Shown here in pieces: positions 44,354-53,567 of a stretch of DNA of 64,000 nt (positions within the stretch are counted from its first letter, which is position 1; every line of letters begins with the position of its first letter). Made by a program: the position numbers and the translations under genes. The notes beneath the pieces were generated by a model. That model was not told the origin of the DNA and did not search any database. It saw nothing but the letters and a program-made list of their open reading frames with translations. Source of the DNA: Simplicispira suum (GTDB lineage Bacteria; Pseudomonadota; Gammaproteobacteria; Burkholderiales; Burkholderiaceae_C); the NCBI RefSeq assembly GCF_003008595.1, contig NZ_CP027669.1:620001-684000 (forward strand). The letters run 5' to 3'.

Positions 44354-45820
44354 TCAGCGGCGGCGCCGGTCGGCGGGACGCTCTTCGTAGTAGCGCGCCT
44401 TTTCCGCATACATGGCCTGGTCGGCGCGGTGCAGCGCCGCCTCCACCTGGTCTCCGCTACTGCAACTGGCCACGCCAATGGCCAGACTAAGCGACTGGCC
44501 GGAATAGAACTGGTTGTTCAACTCCACCAGTGAAAGAATGCGCTCGGTCAGCGCCATTGCGCCACGCTCGTCCGTTCCCGGAAGCAAAATGGTGAATTCA
44601 TCGCCCCCGATGCGCGCAGCGCAGGCCGAGGCGTCGACTGCTTTGGCCAGCACCTCACCCACACGGCGCAGCAGGGCGTCGCCTGCTGCATGGCCCTCAT
44701 CGTCGTTGACGCTCTTGAGGCCATTGAGATCGATGGTCACCACGCTGAGCGGCCACGGACCCTTGCGCGTGATGCGGTTGAGTTCTTCAACAAAGAACGC
44801 ACGGTTGCGCAGTTGCGTCAGCACGTCGTGCTTGCCCAGGTACTCAAGGTAGGCCTCGGCCTTCTTGCGCGCCGTGATGTCCACCAGCGACAGCAGGACC
44901 AAGCCCCAGTCGTCGCGGTGGCCGTCAAGCACCGAAAACTGCATGTGGATATGGACAGCGTCTCCGGACAGCGCGTAGTTCACCACTTCGCGCTGCTGAA
45001 CCAATTTGCCGTCCCACAAGTCCTGCAATTGCTCGGCAAAGGACTCCTCCATCTCACCCCGGAAGATGCGGGGAATGTTGTTCAGCAAGACTTCTTTGCT
45101 CGCAGCGCCAAACATCTGCAAGGTCTGTTGGTTGACGTCGATGACGCGTATTTCCTGCATGCAGCGCGAAACGAACTCCGCGTGGACTTTGAGAAAGGTT
45201 TTGAAATCGCGTATGCCCTGGGCACGCACGTCATCGAGCAAGCGCTTGACGGCGCTGAAATCTTCAACCCAAAGGGAAACGGGCGAATGATCGAACAGAT
45301 CGCGGGCGTAGCGCTCGCTGCGCTGCAGGTGCCGCGTGGATTGAGTTTGCGCCGTCACGTCTTCCAAGGACACCAAGACCCGGCTCCAGGTGTGCTCGTG
45401 CCCGGGCAGGATGCGGGCGTGCACCAACACATCAAGGCGCCGGCCATCAAGGGCGTAGTTCACCGTCTGGTTGTCAAAACCGAGCGCACCGGCCCACAGT
45501 TGGTCTAACTCGTCGGCCACGCGGGTGTGCATGTCATCGCGGAAAACGCGATCGAGCTGCGAGAACAGCTCGTCGGAGCTGGTGGCAGCAAACAATGTCA
45601 GCGTGCGCTGGTTGGCGCGCAGCACTTTGAGGCTGGCCGTGCATTGGCGCACCCGGTCAGCGTCGGCCTCCAAATGGGCGCGCAGGTCGGTTACGCCTTC
45701 GGCACGCCAAGTATCGAAAAGTTGTTTCAACGCACTGAAATCTTCCAGCCAGAGTGACACCGGTGCCAGCTCGAACATGTGCTCGAAATCGGTGTCGGAA
45801 GTGGGGGCAGACTGCACCAT
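44354..45820 (-). CDS. Diguanylate cyclase with two PAS-like domains
   Basis: A 488-residue protein. Two related PAS-like domains each start with an FELAPVSLWLEDFSALK or FDHSPVSLWVEDFSAVK unit, then PAS sensing folds, followed by a GGDEF domain (RIGGDEFTILLPG) with an intact active site. There is no RxxD inhibitory site before GGDEF. It should make cyclic di-GMP. AGGAG with good spacing precedes ATG 45820, so I prefer this over the upstream frame start. Confidence 0.92.
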   Translation of the reverse strand: MVQSAPTSDTDFEHMFELAPVSLWLEDFSALKQLFDTWRAEGVTDLRAHLEADADRVRQCTASLKVLRANQRTLTLFAATSSDELFSQLDRVFRDDMHTRVADELDQLWAGALGFDNQTVNYALDGRRLDVLVHARILPGHEHTWSRVLVSLEDVTAQTQSTRHLQRSERYARDLFDHSPVSLWVEDFSAVKRLLDDVRAQGIRDFKTFLKVHAEFVSRCMQEIRVIDVNQQTLQMFGAASKEVLLNNIPRIFRGEMEESFAEQLQDLWDGKLVQQREVVNYALSGDAVHIHMQFSVLDGHRDDWGLVLLSLVDITARKKAEAYLEYLGKHDVLTQLRNRAFFVEELNRITRKGPWPLSVVTIDLNGLKSVNDDEGHAAGDALLRRVGEVLAKAVDASACAARIGGDEFTILLPGTDERGAMALTERILSLVELNNQFYSGQSLSLAIGVASCSSGDQVEAALHRADQAMYAEKARYYEERPADRRRR

Positions 45821-45884
45821 AAAAGCTCCTCTTCTGCGCATTATTGACGGGTTCAAGCGCGCTTTGCCCCGTTACAGCGACAAA

Positions 45885-45911
45885 AGGCCGACTCCTTGCG
45901 GAGCCGGCCTT
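45885..45911 (-). terminator. Terminator after the DEAD-box helicase gene
   Basis: On the minus strand AAGGCCGGCTC and GAGTCGGCCTT form an 11-bp stem (one G-T pair) with a five-base loop, then TT and GTCGC. It lies just past the helicase stop. Confidence 0.7.
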
Positions 45912-45932
45912 CAGCTTCGATGCGTGACGCGA

Positions 45933-47711
45933 TCAGCGTGCGGGACGCGCGGGTCGCTTGCGCGCGTCGTGCGGGGTGAACGACTTGCCGCCCGGCGCAC
46001 CGGGCTTGGCAAACGCCGGTTTGCGGGGGGCGAAATCGCCACGTGGCGCAGCGCCATCGCCGCGCGCTCCGGCATAACCGCCGCGCCCGGCATCACCAAA
46101 ACCTGGCTTGCGGCCAAAGCCATCGGCGTCGCGGCGCGGCGCGAAGGAACGTCCATCGGGCGCACCCTGTACCCGCTGGCGGTCATTGAAACCGCCACGG
46201 CCGTCGCTGCGCGATGCGCCGGCATAGCCGCGATCACGCGACGGCTGCTCACGGCCACCACGGTCGCTGAAATTGCCTTGCGCAGGACGGGTCGACGGAA
46301 AGCGCTGCGTGGGTTCGAGGCCAGGAATCACTTCCGCCTTGAGCTGCTGGCGCGTATAGCCTTCAATATCGAAGATTTTTCGGCGATCGCGGAATTCGGC
46401 AAAGGTAATGGCCAGACCGTCGCGCCCGGCACGGCCGGTACGGCCAATGCGGTGGGTGTAGTCCTCTGCCTTCATGGGAAGACCGAAGTTGAAGACGTGG
46501 GTGACGGTGGGCACGTCAATACCACGCGCTGCAACGTCGGTGGCCACCAAAATCTGCACCTGGCCCTGGCGCAGCGCCATGAGACGCCGGTTGCGCAGGC
46601 CCTGGCTGAGCGCTCCATGCAGTGCCACAGCGCTGAAACCTTCTTGCTGCAGGTCGGCAGCCAGGCCGTCGCACTCGATTTGGGTGCTGGCAAACACAAT
46701 CGCCTGGTTGATCGTGGTGTCGCGCAGCCAGTGGTCGAGCATCTTGCGCTTGTGCTGCAGGTTGTCTGCCCAGTACAGGATCTGCTTGATGTTCGAATGC
46801 TTTTCCTGGGGCGAATCGATCTGGATTTTCTGCACCGAAGAGCCGCTGTCGTGCATCACGCGCAGGGCAAGCTGCTGAATACGCGGCGCAAAGGTGGCGC
46901 TGAACATCATGGTCTGCTTGCGCTGGCTGGTGAGCTGGTTGATCTCGGCGAGATCGTCCGAGAAGCCCAGGTCGAGCATGCGGTCGGCTTCGTCCACCAC
47001 CAGAAACTGCACCTGGTCGAGCTTGATCTGCATGGAGCGCTGCAAGTCAAGCAGGCGGCCGGGCGTGGCCACCACGAGATCGGCATTCTGCAGTTTGGCA
47101 ATCTGCAACTGGTAGGGCATGCCGCCGACCACGTTGGCCACGCGCAGGCCTCGGGCATGCTTGACGAGGTCGATGGCGTCGTGCGCCACCTGCTGGGCGA
47201 GCTCGCGCGTCGGGCAGACGATGAGCGCGCCTGGCACGGCTGGCTTGAAATTGCGGTTGTTGGTCGGGTCCTTGCGCTTGGCACGCTTCGGGGGCGCCTC
47301 ACCGCGCGCAATCGCCTCGGCAGCGGCGCGCTCGTACTCGGCGCGCGCCTGTTCGGCCGCCTCGGCCTGCTGGCGCAGCAAGGTGTTGAGCACCGGAAGC
47401 AGGAACGCCGCCGTCTTGCCGCTGCCCGTCTGGCTGGAGACCATCAGGTCAATGTAGCGCCCCCCCTGCGCGTTCGCGCCCATGGCCAGCGGAATGCACT
47501 TGAGTTGCACAGCGGTGGGCTGGGTGTAGCCCAGATCGGCAACGGCTTGCACAAGCTCAGGAGCCAAGCCCAGCTCAACAAAGCCGTTCGGCTCGGAGGT
47601 GGTTTCGGCAGCGGCCTCAACGTTGTTCACAACTTCGTCAGCGTGTGCGACGGGCGTGGAAAAGGATTCGGCAGGCGCAAAGTCGCCCTGCACTTCAAAA
47701 GTGTCGGTCAT
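45933..47711 (-). CDS. DEAD-box ATP-dependent RNA helicase
   Basis: A 592-residue helicase with a Q motif (ALAPELVQAVADLGYTQPTAVQLKCIPLA type), Walker A SSQTGSGKTAAFLLP, VVDEADRMLDLGF (DEAD), SATF, and C-terminal motifs ARGIDVPTVTHVFNFG and HRIGRTGRAG. A charged 30-residue insert with EYERAAAEAIARGEAPPKRAKRKD lies after motif I, and the last 130 residues are a Gly/Arg-rich tail with RGG-like repeats. It unwinds structured RNA, probably in ribosome assembly or cold adaptation. It has a long leader of more than 200 bases. Confidence 0.93.
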   Translation of the reverse strand: MTDTFEVQGDFAPAESFSTPVAHADEVVNNVEAAAETTSEPNGFVELGLAPELVQAVADLGYTQPTAVQLKCIPLAMGANAQGGRYIDLMVSSQTGSGKTAAFLLPVLNTLLRQQAEAAEQARAEYERAAAEAIARGEAPPKRAKRKDPTNNRNFKPAVPGALIVCPTRELAQQVAHDAIDLVKHARGLRVANVVGGMPYQLQIAKLQNADLVVATPGRLLDLQRSMQIKLDQVQFLVVDEADRMLDLGFSDDLAEINQLTSQRKQTMMFSATFAPRIQQLALRVMHDSGSSVQKIQIDSPQEKHSNIKQILYWADNLQHKRKMLDHWLRDTTINQAIVFASTQIECDGLAADLQQEGFSAVALHGALSQGLRNRRLMALRQGQVQILVATDVAARGIDVPTVTHVFNFGLPMKAEDYTHRIGRTGRAGRDGLAITFAEFRDRRKIFDIEGYTRQQLKAEVIPGLEPTQRFPSTRPAQGNFSDRGGREQPSRDRGYAGASRSDGRGGFNDRQRVQGAPDGRSFAPRRDADGFGRKPGFGDAGRGGYAGARGDGAAPRGDFAPRKPAFAKPGAPGGKSFTPHDARKRPARPAR

Positions 47712-47932
47712 AGTTTTCTCTCACGAAAGCGACCGGAAGCGGGAGCTCCGGGCGGTCTCATTGACGGTTAAAAAACATCAACCATCAAACGAAACCTGCA
47801 GCGGCGTCGCGCTGCTGCGGCTGGGTATTCATCGCAAGGACTGTCTGGACCAAATTGGCCAGACCCGTTGCGGACCCGGTGTGTGAAGGGAGATGCACAA
47901 ACTTGCAGCGCTGGTGCGGTGCAAGCCTGCGA
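47712..47932 (-). other. Long leader of the DEAD-box helicase gene
   Basis: A non-coding stretch of about 220 bases between orn and the helicase start. It contains a GTCTGG/CCAGAC hairpin at about 47837-47866 and a GC-rich CAGCGGCGTCGCGCTGCTGCGGCTG stretch. It probably holds the helicase promoter and an untranslated leader, as in cold-shock helicases; I see no gene. Confidence 0.5.
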
Positions 47933-48544
47933 TTATGTCACGGATTCGGGTTTTCCCGCAAGCGCATCCGCAGCGAAGAGTTGTGCGCGGTAGTGCGCCA
48001 ACTCATCGATCGACTCGTTCACATCGGCCAGCGCCGTGTGCTTCTGCGCTTTCTTGAAGCTGCTGTATGCGGCGGGCTTCCAGCGCTTTGCCAGTTCCTT
48101 CAGCGTACTGACGTCCACATTCCGATAGTGCAAAAATGCTTCCAGCTTGGGCATGTAGCGGGCCAGAAAGCGCCGGTCCTGCCCAATGCTGTTGCCGCAC
48201 AAGGGCACCGCTCCCTTGGGGGCGTAGCGCTTGACAAATTCCAGCACCTGCGCTTCGGCCTGTGCCTCGGTCAGCGTGGAAGCGCGGACTTTTTCAATCA
48301 AACCGCTGCGCCCGTGTGTGCCCTTGTTCCAGGCGTCCATGGCGCCCAGCAACTCGTCGCTCTGGTGGACCACCAGCACCGGCCCTTCGATGCGCGGCGT
48401 GAGCTGCGGCCCGGTGACGATGACGGCAATTTCAATAATGCGTTCTTTCTCGGGATCCAGGCCAGTCATCTCGCAGTCGAGCCAGACAAGGTTTTGATCG
48501 GAACGGGCCAGCTGAGCGGGCGTAGATTCAGGGGTTTCGGACAT
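47933..48544 (-). CDS. orn: Oligoribonuclease
   Basis: A 203-residue DEDDh exonuclease. [24 protein letters not shown] (about residues 20-43) holds the first acidic motif, [16 protein letters not shown] the second and [19 protein letters not shown] the third with the catalytic His. It degrades two- to five-base RNAs and linear cyclic di-GMP breakdown products such as pGpG, which ties it to the HD-GYP and GGDEF genes. ATG 48544 gives the usual length; the open frame continues upstream into the peptidase region on the opposite strand. Confidence 0.95.
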   Translation of the reverse strand: MSETPESTPAQLARSDQNLVWLDCEMTGLDPEKERIIEIAVIVTGPQLTPRIEGPVLVVHQSDELLGAMDAWNKGTHGRSGLIEKVRASTLTEAQAEAQVLEFVKRYAPKGAVPLCGNSIGQDRRFLARYMPKLEAFLHYRNVDVSTLKELAKRWKPAAYSSFKKAQKHTALADVNESIDELAHYRAQLFAADALAGKPESVT

Positions 48545-48608
48545 GCGTGAATTGTCGCGCAAGGCACCTCCACTCGCAGCGCCCGCGCTTACCCTAAACT
48601 TCGCCGAC

Positions 48609-49925
48609 ATGCCCGATACCGCTTCCTTCGCTTTCACCCCGTCGCTGCTGCTGACGCTGGCTTTCGCCCTGGCACTGACCGCCGGGTTCGTGCTCAAGCT
48701 GTGGCTGGCCGGGCGCCAGCTGCGCCAGGTCGCCCTGGGGCGAGCGGCCGTCCCGACCGCCTTTGCCGATCACATTGCGCTGCCCGCGCACCAAAAGGCC
48801 GCCGACTACACGCGCGCCAAGCTGCGCTTTGGCATGCTGGAAGCGGCTCTGGGCGCTGTGGTCTTGCTGGGTTGGACCTTGCTGGGTGGCCTGGACGCGC
48901 TGAATCAGGCGCTGCTCTGGGCGCTGGGCGCTGGCATGGGGCAGCAGCTGGCGCTGCTCGCCGCTTTTGCCCTCATCAGCGGGCTCATCGACTTGCCGGG
49001 CACGCTGTACCAGACCTTTGTGCTCGAGCAGCGCTTTGGCTTCAACCAGACCACGCCGCGCTTGTGGCTCGGTGATCTGTTGAAATCCACGCTGCTCGGC
49101 GCGCTTATCGGCTTGCCGCTGGCAGCAGCCATCCTGGCGTTGATGGCGTCGGCTGGCCAGCTGTGGTGGCTCTGGGCCTGGGCGCTGTGGACAGGGTTCA
49201 ATCTGCTGTTGATGTGGGTGTATCCCACCTTCATTGCCCCGTTTTTCAACAAGTTCGTGCCGCTGCAAGACGAAGCGCTGGCGGCGCGGGTGCAGGCGCT
49301 GATGCAGCGCTGCGGATTTGCAGCCAAAGGCCTTTTCGTGATGGATGGCAGCCGCCGAAGCGCCCACGCCAACGCCTATTTCACCGGCTTCGGCAGCGCC
49401 AAACGCGTGGTGTTTTTCGACACCCTGCTGCGCCAGCTCTCACCCGAAGAAGTGGAAGCCGTGCTGGCGCACGAGCTGGGGCATTTTCACCACCGACACA
49501 TCACCAAGCGCATGGCCGCCATGTTTGCCCTCAGTCTTGCCGGCTTCGCCCTGCTGGGCTGGCTCTCCACGCAAGTGTGGTTCTACACCGGCCTGGGCGT
49601 ACAACCGGGCCTTGTGGGCCTGGTCCCCGGCGCCGCCGCACCGCCCAATGATGCGCTGGCCCTGCTGCTGTTCCTGCTGGCCGTCCCGGTCTTCACCGTG
49701 TTCCTCTCGCCGCTGTTTGCGCAGATGTCGCGCGCCCACGAGTTTCAGGCCGACGCCTATGCCGTGGCGCAGACCGGAAGCGGCTCCCTGGCCTCTGCCT
49801 TGCTCAAGCTCTACGAAGACAATGCATCCACGCTCACGCCCGATCCGGTGTACGTGAAGTTCTATTACTCGCATCCGCCGGCCGTAGAGCGCTTGGCGCG
49901 CATGCACGCAGGAGCAGCCGCATGA
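48609..49925 (+). CDS. M48 family metallopeptidase (Ste24-like)
   Basis: A 438-residue membrane zinc protease with several transmembrane helices. [12 protein letters not shown] holds the HExxH zinc motif, and [15 protein letters not shown] the third ligand (E in the EFQAD box). It resembles CaaX endoprotease Ste24, which in bacteria may take part in membrane protein quality control. ATG 48609 is used; TAAACT eight bases upstream suggests a short leader. The stop overlaps phhB by four bases. Confidence 0.92.
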   Translation: MPDTASFAFTPSLLLTLAFALALTAGFVLKLWLAGRQLRQVALGRAAVPTAFADHIALPAHQKAADYTRAKLRFGMLEAALGAVVLLGWTLLGGLDALNQALLWALGAGMGQQLALLAAFALISGLIDLPGTLYQTFVLEQRFGFNQTTPRLWLGDLLKSTLLGALIGLPLAAAILALMASAGQLWWLWAWALWTGFNLLLMWVYPTFIAPFFNKFVPLQDEALAARVQALMQRCGFAAKGLFVMDGSRRSAHANAYFTGFGSAKRVVFFDTLLRQLSPEEVEAVLAHELGHFHHRHITKRMAAMFALSLAGFALLGWLSTQVWFYTGLGVQPGLVGLVPGAAAPPNDALALLLFLLAVPVFTVFLSPLFAQMSRAHEFQADAYAVAQTGSGSLASALLKLYEDNASTLTPDPVYVKFYYSHPPAVERLARMHAGAAA

Positions 49926-50257
49926 CACAAGATTTGAAGCAAAAAGACTGGTCCACGCAGACACGGCGTGCGCTGTCAGCTACAGAAATAGTAGCTGCAT
50001 TGGCCCAACGGGAGGGCTGGCGATTGCAAGGCGACGGCGCCGAAGTGGCCATCGAGAAGACCTACCGCTTTGCCAACTACTACCAGACCATGGCCTTCGT
50101 GAATGCGCTGGCCTTCGTGGCCCACGCGCAGGACCACCACCCCGACCTCTCGGTGCACTACGACCGCTGTGTCGTGCGGCTCAACACGCACGACGTGGGT
50201 GGCATATCCAGCACCGACTTTGACTGCGCCAGCCGCTTCGACGCTCTGCTCACATGA
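49922..50257 (+). CDS. phhB: 4a-hydroxytetrahydrobiopterin dehydratase
   Basis: A 111-residue PCD/DCoH protein. KTYRFANYYQTMAFVNALAFVAHAQDHHPDLSVHYD has the conserved EKTYxF, AHxxDHHPDLxxxY motif with catalytic His residues. It recycles the pterin cofactor of phenylalanine hydroxylase, though no phhA is in view. A short AGCTAC/GTAGCT hairpin with a seven-base loop at 49978-49996 near the start resembles half of the dispersed repeat. Confidence 0.94.
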   Translation: MTQDLKQKDWSTQTRRALSATEIVAALAQREGWRLQGDGAEVAIEKTYRFANYYQTMAFVNALAFVAHAQDHHPDLSVHYDRCVVRLNTHDVGGISSTDFDCASRFDALLT

Positions 50258-50272
50258 ACTGGCACCCACGCC

Positions 50273-51211
50273 ATGGCTGAAGCCTTGCGCCAAGGCCTGG
50301 TGGTTGCCAGCCACGGGCGGCACTGTGTCGTGGAAACGCAGGACGGCGAGCGCCGCATCTGCCACCCTCGGGGCAAACGCAGCCAGTCTGTGGTGGGCGA
50401 CAGGGTAGCGTGGCTGCCAGCGGCCGCCGGTCAGGGCAACGAGGGCACCATCGAGAAGGTAGAAGAGAGGCGCAACCTCTTCTACCGCCAGGACGAAATC
50501 CGCACCAAATCGTTTGCTGCCAACCTCGACCAGATCCTGATCCTGCTGGCTGCCGAGCCGGTCTTCTCGGAAATGCAGCTGGCCCGCGCGCTGATCGCTG
50601 CGCAAGCCGCCGGAATTGCGCCGCTGATTGCCCTCAACAAAAGCGATTTGCCCGAACCGTTCGAGCGCGCCTGGCAGCGCCTGCAGCCCTACCGGGACAT
50701 CGGCGAAGGCAGGCACTACCCGGTGCTGCCGCTGTCGCTCGCGCAAGCGCCCGAAGACGCCCGGAGCGCCCTGATCCCGCTGCTGGCGGGCAAAACCACG
50801 TTGGTGCTCGGCCCATCGGGCGTCGGAAAAAGTACCTTGGTGAACCTGCTGGTGCCGGGCGCGGCGGTGCTCACGGCCGAAATTTCCCAGGCCCTCAACT
50901 CGGGCCGCCACACCACCACCAGCACCGCGCTGTATTGGCTGGATGGGCAGCGCGATACGGCCGTGATCGACTCGCCCGGTTTCCAGGAATTTGGCCTGCA
51001 CCACATCACGCCCATGGATCTCGCGCGCTGCATGCCCGACATCGCAGCGCACGCCTCGCATTGCAAGTTCTACAACTGCACGCACCTGCACGAGCCCGGT
51101 TGCGGAGTGATTTCTGCACTAAAAATGGGCCCTAGCGCAGATGGGATAAGCGCTATTCGCTATTCTATTTATAGCGATCTATTCAAAAAGCTGGGCCAGA
51201 CGCGCTACTGA
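50273..51211 (+). CDS. rsgA: Ribosome small subunit-dependent GTPase A
   Basis: A 312-residue circularly permuted GTPase. ALNKSDLPE (G4) precedes GPSGVGKSTLVN (G1) and DSPGFQEFGL (G3), and a zinc site with CKFYNCTHLHEPGCGV follows at about 264-279. It matures the 30S subunit. Residues about 283-302 are encoded by a copy of the dispersed hairpin repeat, extending the usual C-terminal helix region, so the natural end may be altered. Confidence 0.95.
   Translation: MAEALRQGLVVASHGRHCVVETQDGERRICHPRGKRSQSVVGDRVAWLPAAAGQGNEGTIEKVEERRNLFYRQDEIRTKSFAANLDQILILLAAEPVFSEMQLARALIAAQAAGIAPLIALNKSDLPEPFERAWQRLQPYRDIGEGRHYPVLPLSLAQAPEDARSALIPLLAGKTTLVLGPSGVGKSTLVNLLVPGAAVLTAEISQALNSGRHTTTSTALYWLDGQRDTAVIDSPGFQEFGLHHITPMDLARCMPDIAAHASHCKFYNCTHLHEPGCGVISALKMGPSADGISAIRYSIYSDLFKKLGQTRY
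51121..51180. repeat. Dispersed hairpin repeat, copy 7 (inside rsgA)
   Basis: AAAAATGGGCCCTAGCGCAG, GATAAGCGCTA and CTATTTATAGCG follow the family order, including the second CTATTTATAG stem. It is translated as MGPSADGISAIRYSIYSD near the RsgA C-terminus. Confidence 0.72.
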
Positions 51212-51245
51212 GCGGCTACGGGGAATCCAGGCTCCGAGGAACTAT

Positions 51246-52232
51246 TCAGCCGAGAAAGCGTGCCAGCGTCAGCAGCGCCAGCAGCAGCATCCACACCACC
51301 ACCGAGCGCCAGACCAGACCCACCACGCTGCGCAAGTGCGCCAGCTCCGGCTCCCGGCCGGGCGTGCTGTCGCTGTCGCCCAGCTCGGCGTCCACCTCCA
51401 GGCCATCTCCCGCCTGCGCGCCGGGGCGCGATTTCAGCGCCTCACCGCCCAACCGCACATTGATGGCGCCCGAAGTGGCGGCCAGCAGCACACCGTCGTT
51501 GTCATTGGGAAAGCGCTGCGCATGAAAGCGCCAGCCGTCGATGGCCTCTTCAAAACTGCCGACGACAGCAAAGCACAGCGCAGTCAGACGCACCGGCAGC
51601 CAGTCAAGCACCGTCCAGGCCGCGGCCGAAGCGTGTTGCAAGGCCTCACTGGCGCGGGGCGCTGCGTCGGGGCCCGGCCGGCTCCAGTAGCGCGCGGCAA
51701 ATTCACCCATTCGGTAGAGCACAGCGCCCGCCGGCCCCAGGCCCAGAGCCGCCAGCACCGAATACCAGGCCAGTACGCCAAACACGTGGCGGTGCGCCGC
51801 AAGCACCGAATACTCCAGCACATGGCGCACCAGTTCGCTGCGTGGCAGCTCGCCCACATCGACTTGCTGCCAGTGCGCCAGGGCCTCGCGCGCACCGCGC
51901 TCGTCGCCCAGGTCCAGCGCGTCGCGAATGCGCGTGAAATGGTGGCTGAACTGGCGAAAGCCGAGCGTGATGTAGAGCACCGCAATGTTCCACACCACCG
52001 CCAGCGGCCAGCCGACCGTGACCACCAGCAGCACATGGACGCCCGCCACCAGGCAGGCAGGCAAGGCCACCGCCAAAGCCCAGGCCACCCAGGCATGGTG
52101 GGGCTTACCGGCGTCAAAATTGCGGCTGACGGACAACGACCAGGCGCGCAGGCCGGCGTGCACCGGGTTGCGGCGCGAGAGCGGGCGCGCCTGCTCGATC
52201 AGCAAGGCCAGCAAGATGGCAAGGAAACTCAT
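51246..52232 (-). CDS. CobD/CbiB family membrane protein
   Basis: A 328-residue protein with several transmembrane helices and FLAILLALLIEQARPLSRRNPVHAGLRAW at the N-terminus, which matches the CobD/CbiB family. No other cobalamin gene is in the window, so it may have another role; Burkholderiales carry such orphan CobD-like proteins. It lies between rsgA (convergent) and a NUDIX gene on the same strand. Confidence 0.75.
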   Translation of the reverse strand: MSFLAILLALLIEQARPLSRRNPVHAGLRAWSLSVSRNFDAGKPHHAWVAWALAVALPACLVAGVHVLLVVTVGWPLAVVWNIAVLYITLGFRQFSHHFTRIRDALDLGDERGAREALAHWQQVDVGELPRSELVRHVLEYSVLAAHRHVFGVLAWYSVLAALGLGPAGAVLYRMGEFAARYWSRPGPDAAPRASEALQHASAAAWTVLDWLPVRLTALCFAVVGSFEEAIDGWRFHAQRFPNDNDGVLLAATSGAINVRLGGEALKSRPGAQAGDGLEVDAELGDSDSTPGREPELAHLRSVVGLVWRSVVVWMLLLALLTLARFLG

Positions 52233-52291
52233 GGCAGGAATGATAGCGGCCTGCCGCAGGCGCTACCGCCATGCCCGGCAGCCACCCACCT

Positions 52292-52996
52292 TCAAGCCGC
52301 CAGAAAGCAGTAAAAATTGCGCAGCATGCCGGCCGTGGCACCCCAGATGAAGTGCTCGTAGCCGGCGGCGTCCCGGTACGGCATGGAATACCACTCGCGC
52401 CGGGCACCGCGAAACTCAAAAGCATGGCGGCGGTGGTGCGCCGGGTTGAGCAGAAAAGCCAGCGGCACCTCAAAGACGCGGGCCACCTCATAGGGGTTGG
52501 GGCGCAGCGCGCAGTCGGGCGCCACCAAGGCCACCACCGGCGAAACGATGAAGGACGATCCGGTCACGTACACCGGCAGCTCTCCCAGCACTTCGGCCCA
52601 GCACGGCTCCAACCCGACTTCCTCGTGCGCCTCGCGCAGCGCAGTGGCCGCCGGATTGGCATCGCCCTCATCGGCCTGGCCTCCAGGAAACGCAACCTGG
52701 CCCGAATGGGTGGACAGATGCAGCGTGCGCTCGGTCAGCAGCACGGTGGGCTCGGGCCGCTGCACCAGGGCGATCAGAACAGCCGCGCGGGCCGGTGCGC
52801 GCCCACTGAAGCTCAGCTCCGCAGCGATCTCGGGGCGCCAGACGGGGGGCGACGCAAAACGCGCACGCAGCGCCTCCGGTGTGGTGCGATCTGCTGCAAT
52901 GGCGGGCAGATCGGTGTCGGTGGCAAGCACCGGAACCGTGCGCGGATCGAACTGCGGCAGCGTGAACGGTGCGATGGGTGGAGAGCCAGAGGGCAT
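52292..52996 (-). CDS. NUDIX CoA pyrophosphatase
   Basis: A 234-residue hydrolase. GGQADEGDANPAATALREAHEEVGL is the Nudix box, and the upstream LTERTLHLSTHSGQVAFPGG is the CoA-specific signature (UPF0035-like). It cleaves CoA or derivatives to 4'-phosphopantetheine and 3',5'-ADP. It lies downstream of the rplS terminator. Confidence 0.9.
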   Translation of the reverse strand: MPSGSPPIAPFTLPQFDPRTVPVLATDTDLPAIAADRTTPEALRARFASPPVWRPEIAAELSFSGRAPARAAVLIALVQRPEPTVLLTERTLHLSTHSGQVAFPGGQADEGDANPAATALREAHEEVGLEPCWAEVLGELPVYVTGSSFIVSPVVALVAPDCALRPNPYEVARVFEVPLAFLLNPAHHRRHAFEFRGARREWYSMPYRDAAGYEHFIWGATAGMLRNFYCFLAA

Positions 52997-53001
52997 AAAA
53001 G

Positions 53002-53040
53002 CAAAAAAAGCCGCAACAGCGGAGCGCTGCAGCGGCTTTT
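53002..53040 (-). terminator. Terminator after rplS
   Basis: On the minus strand GCCGC and GCGGC arms frame a stem with AGCGCTCCGCT inside, followed by seven T residues. It ends the rpsP-rimM-trmD-rplS operon. Confidence 0.8.
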
Positions 53041-53059
53041 GCGCGTGGGCGCAGGCGCC

Positions 53060-53455
53060 TTATTCGGCGGCTGCCACCGCCGCCGCTGGCGCCTTGCGGC
53101 GCGAAGGCAGCTTTTCCTTGATGCGCGCCGACTTGCCGCTGCGCTCGCGCAGGTAGTACAGCTTGGCACGGCGGACATCACCGCGGCGCTTCACTTCGAT
53201 CTTGGCGATCAGCGGGCTGTAGGTCTGGAAGGTACGCTCGACGCCTTCACCGCTGGAGATCTTGCGTACGATGAAGTTGCTGTTGATGCCGCGGTTGCGC
53301 TTGGCAATGACCACGCCTTCGTAGGCCTGCATGCGCTTGCGGGTACCTTCAACCACGTTCACGCTGACGACGACGGTGTCGCCCGGTGCGAATACGGGAA
53401 TGGTCTTGCCGAGGCGGGCGATTTCTTCCGCCTCGAGGGTCTGGATCAGATTCAT
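53060..53455 (-). CDS. rplS: 50S ribosomal protein L19
   Basis: A 131-residue protein; [50 protein letters not shown] is the L19 N-terminus. A longer C-terminal Ala-rich tail ([11 protein letters not shown]) is present. ATG 53455 is used; the frame continues upstream without family sequence. Last gene of the operon. Confidence 0.97.
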   Translation of the reverse strand: MNLIQTLEAEEIARLGKTIPVFAPGDTVVVSVNVVEGTRKRMQAYEGVVIAKRNRGINSNFIVRKISSGEGVERTFQTYSPLIAKIEVKRRGDVRRAKLYYLRERSGKSARIKEKLPSRRKAPAAAVAAAE

Positions 53456-53567
53456 GAATGCATCCTGCGATCGTGTCCGCGCCATGAATGGCAGTGTCGG
53501 GATTGACGGGGTGGCAGCGCCAAACAAATGGGCGCGCCGGCCGGGCAGAGGATCGAAAAGCCTGCCA

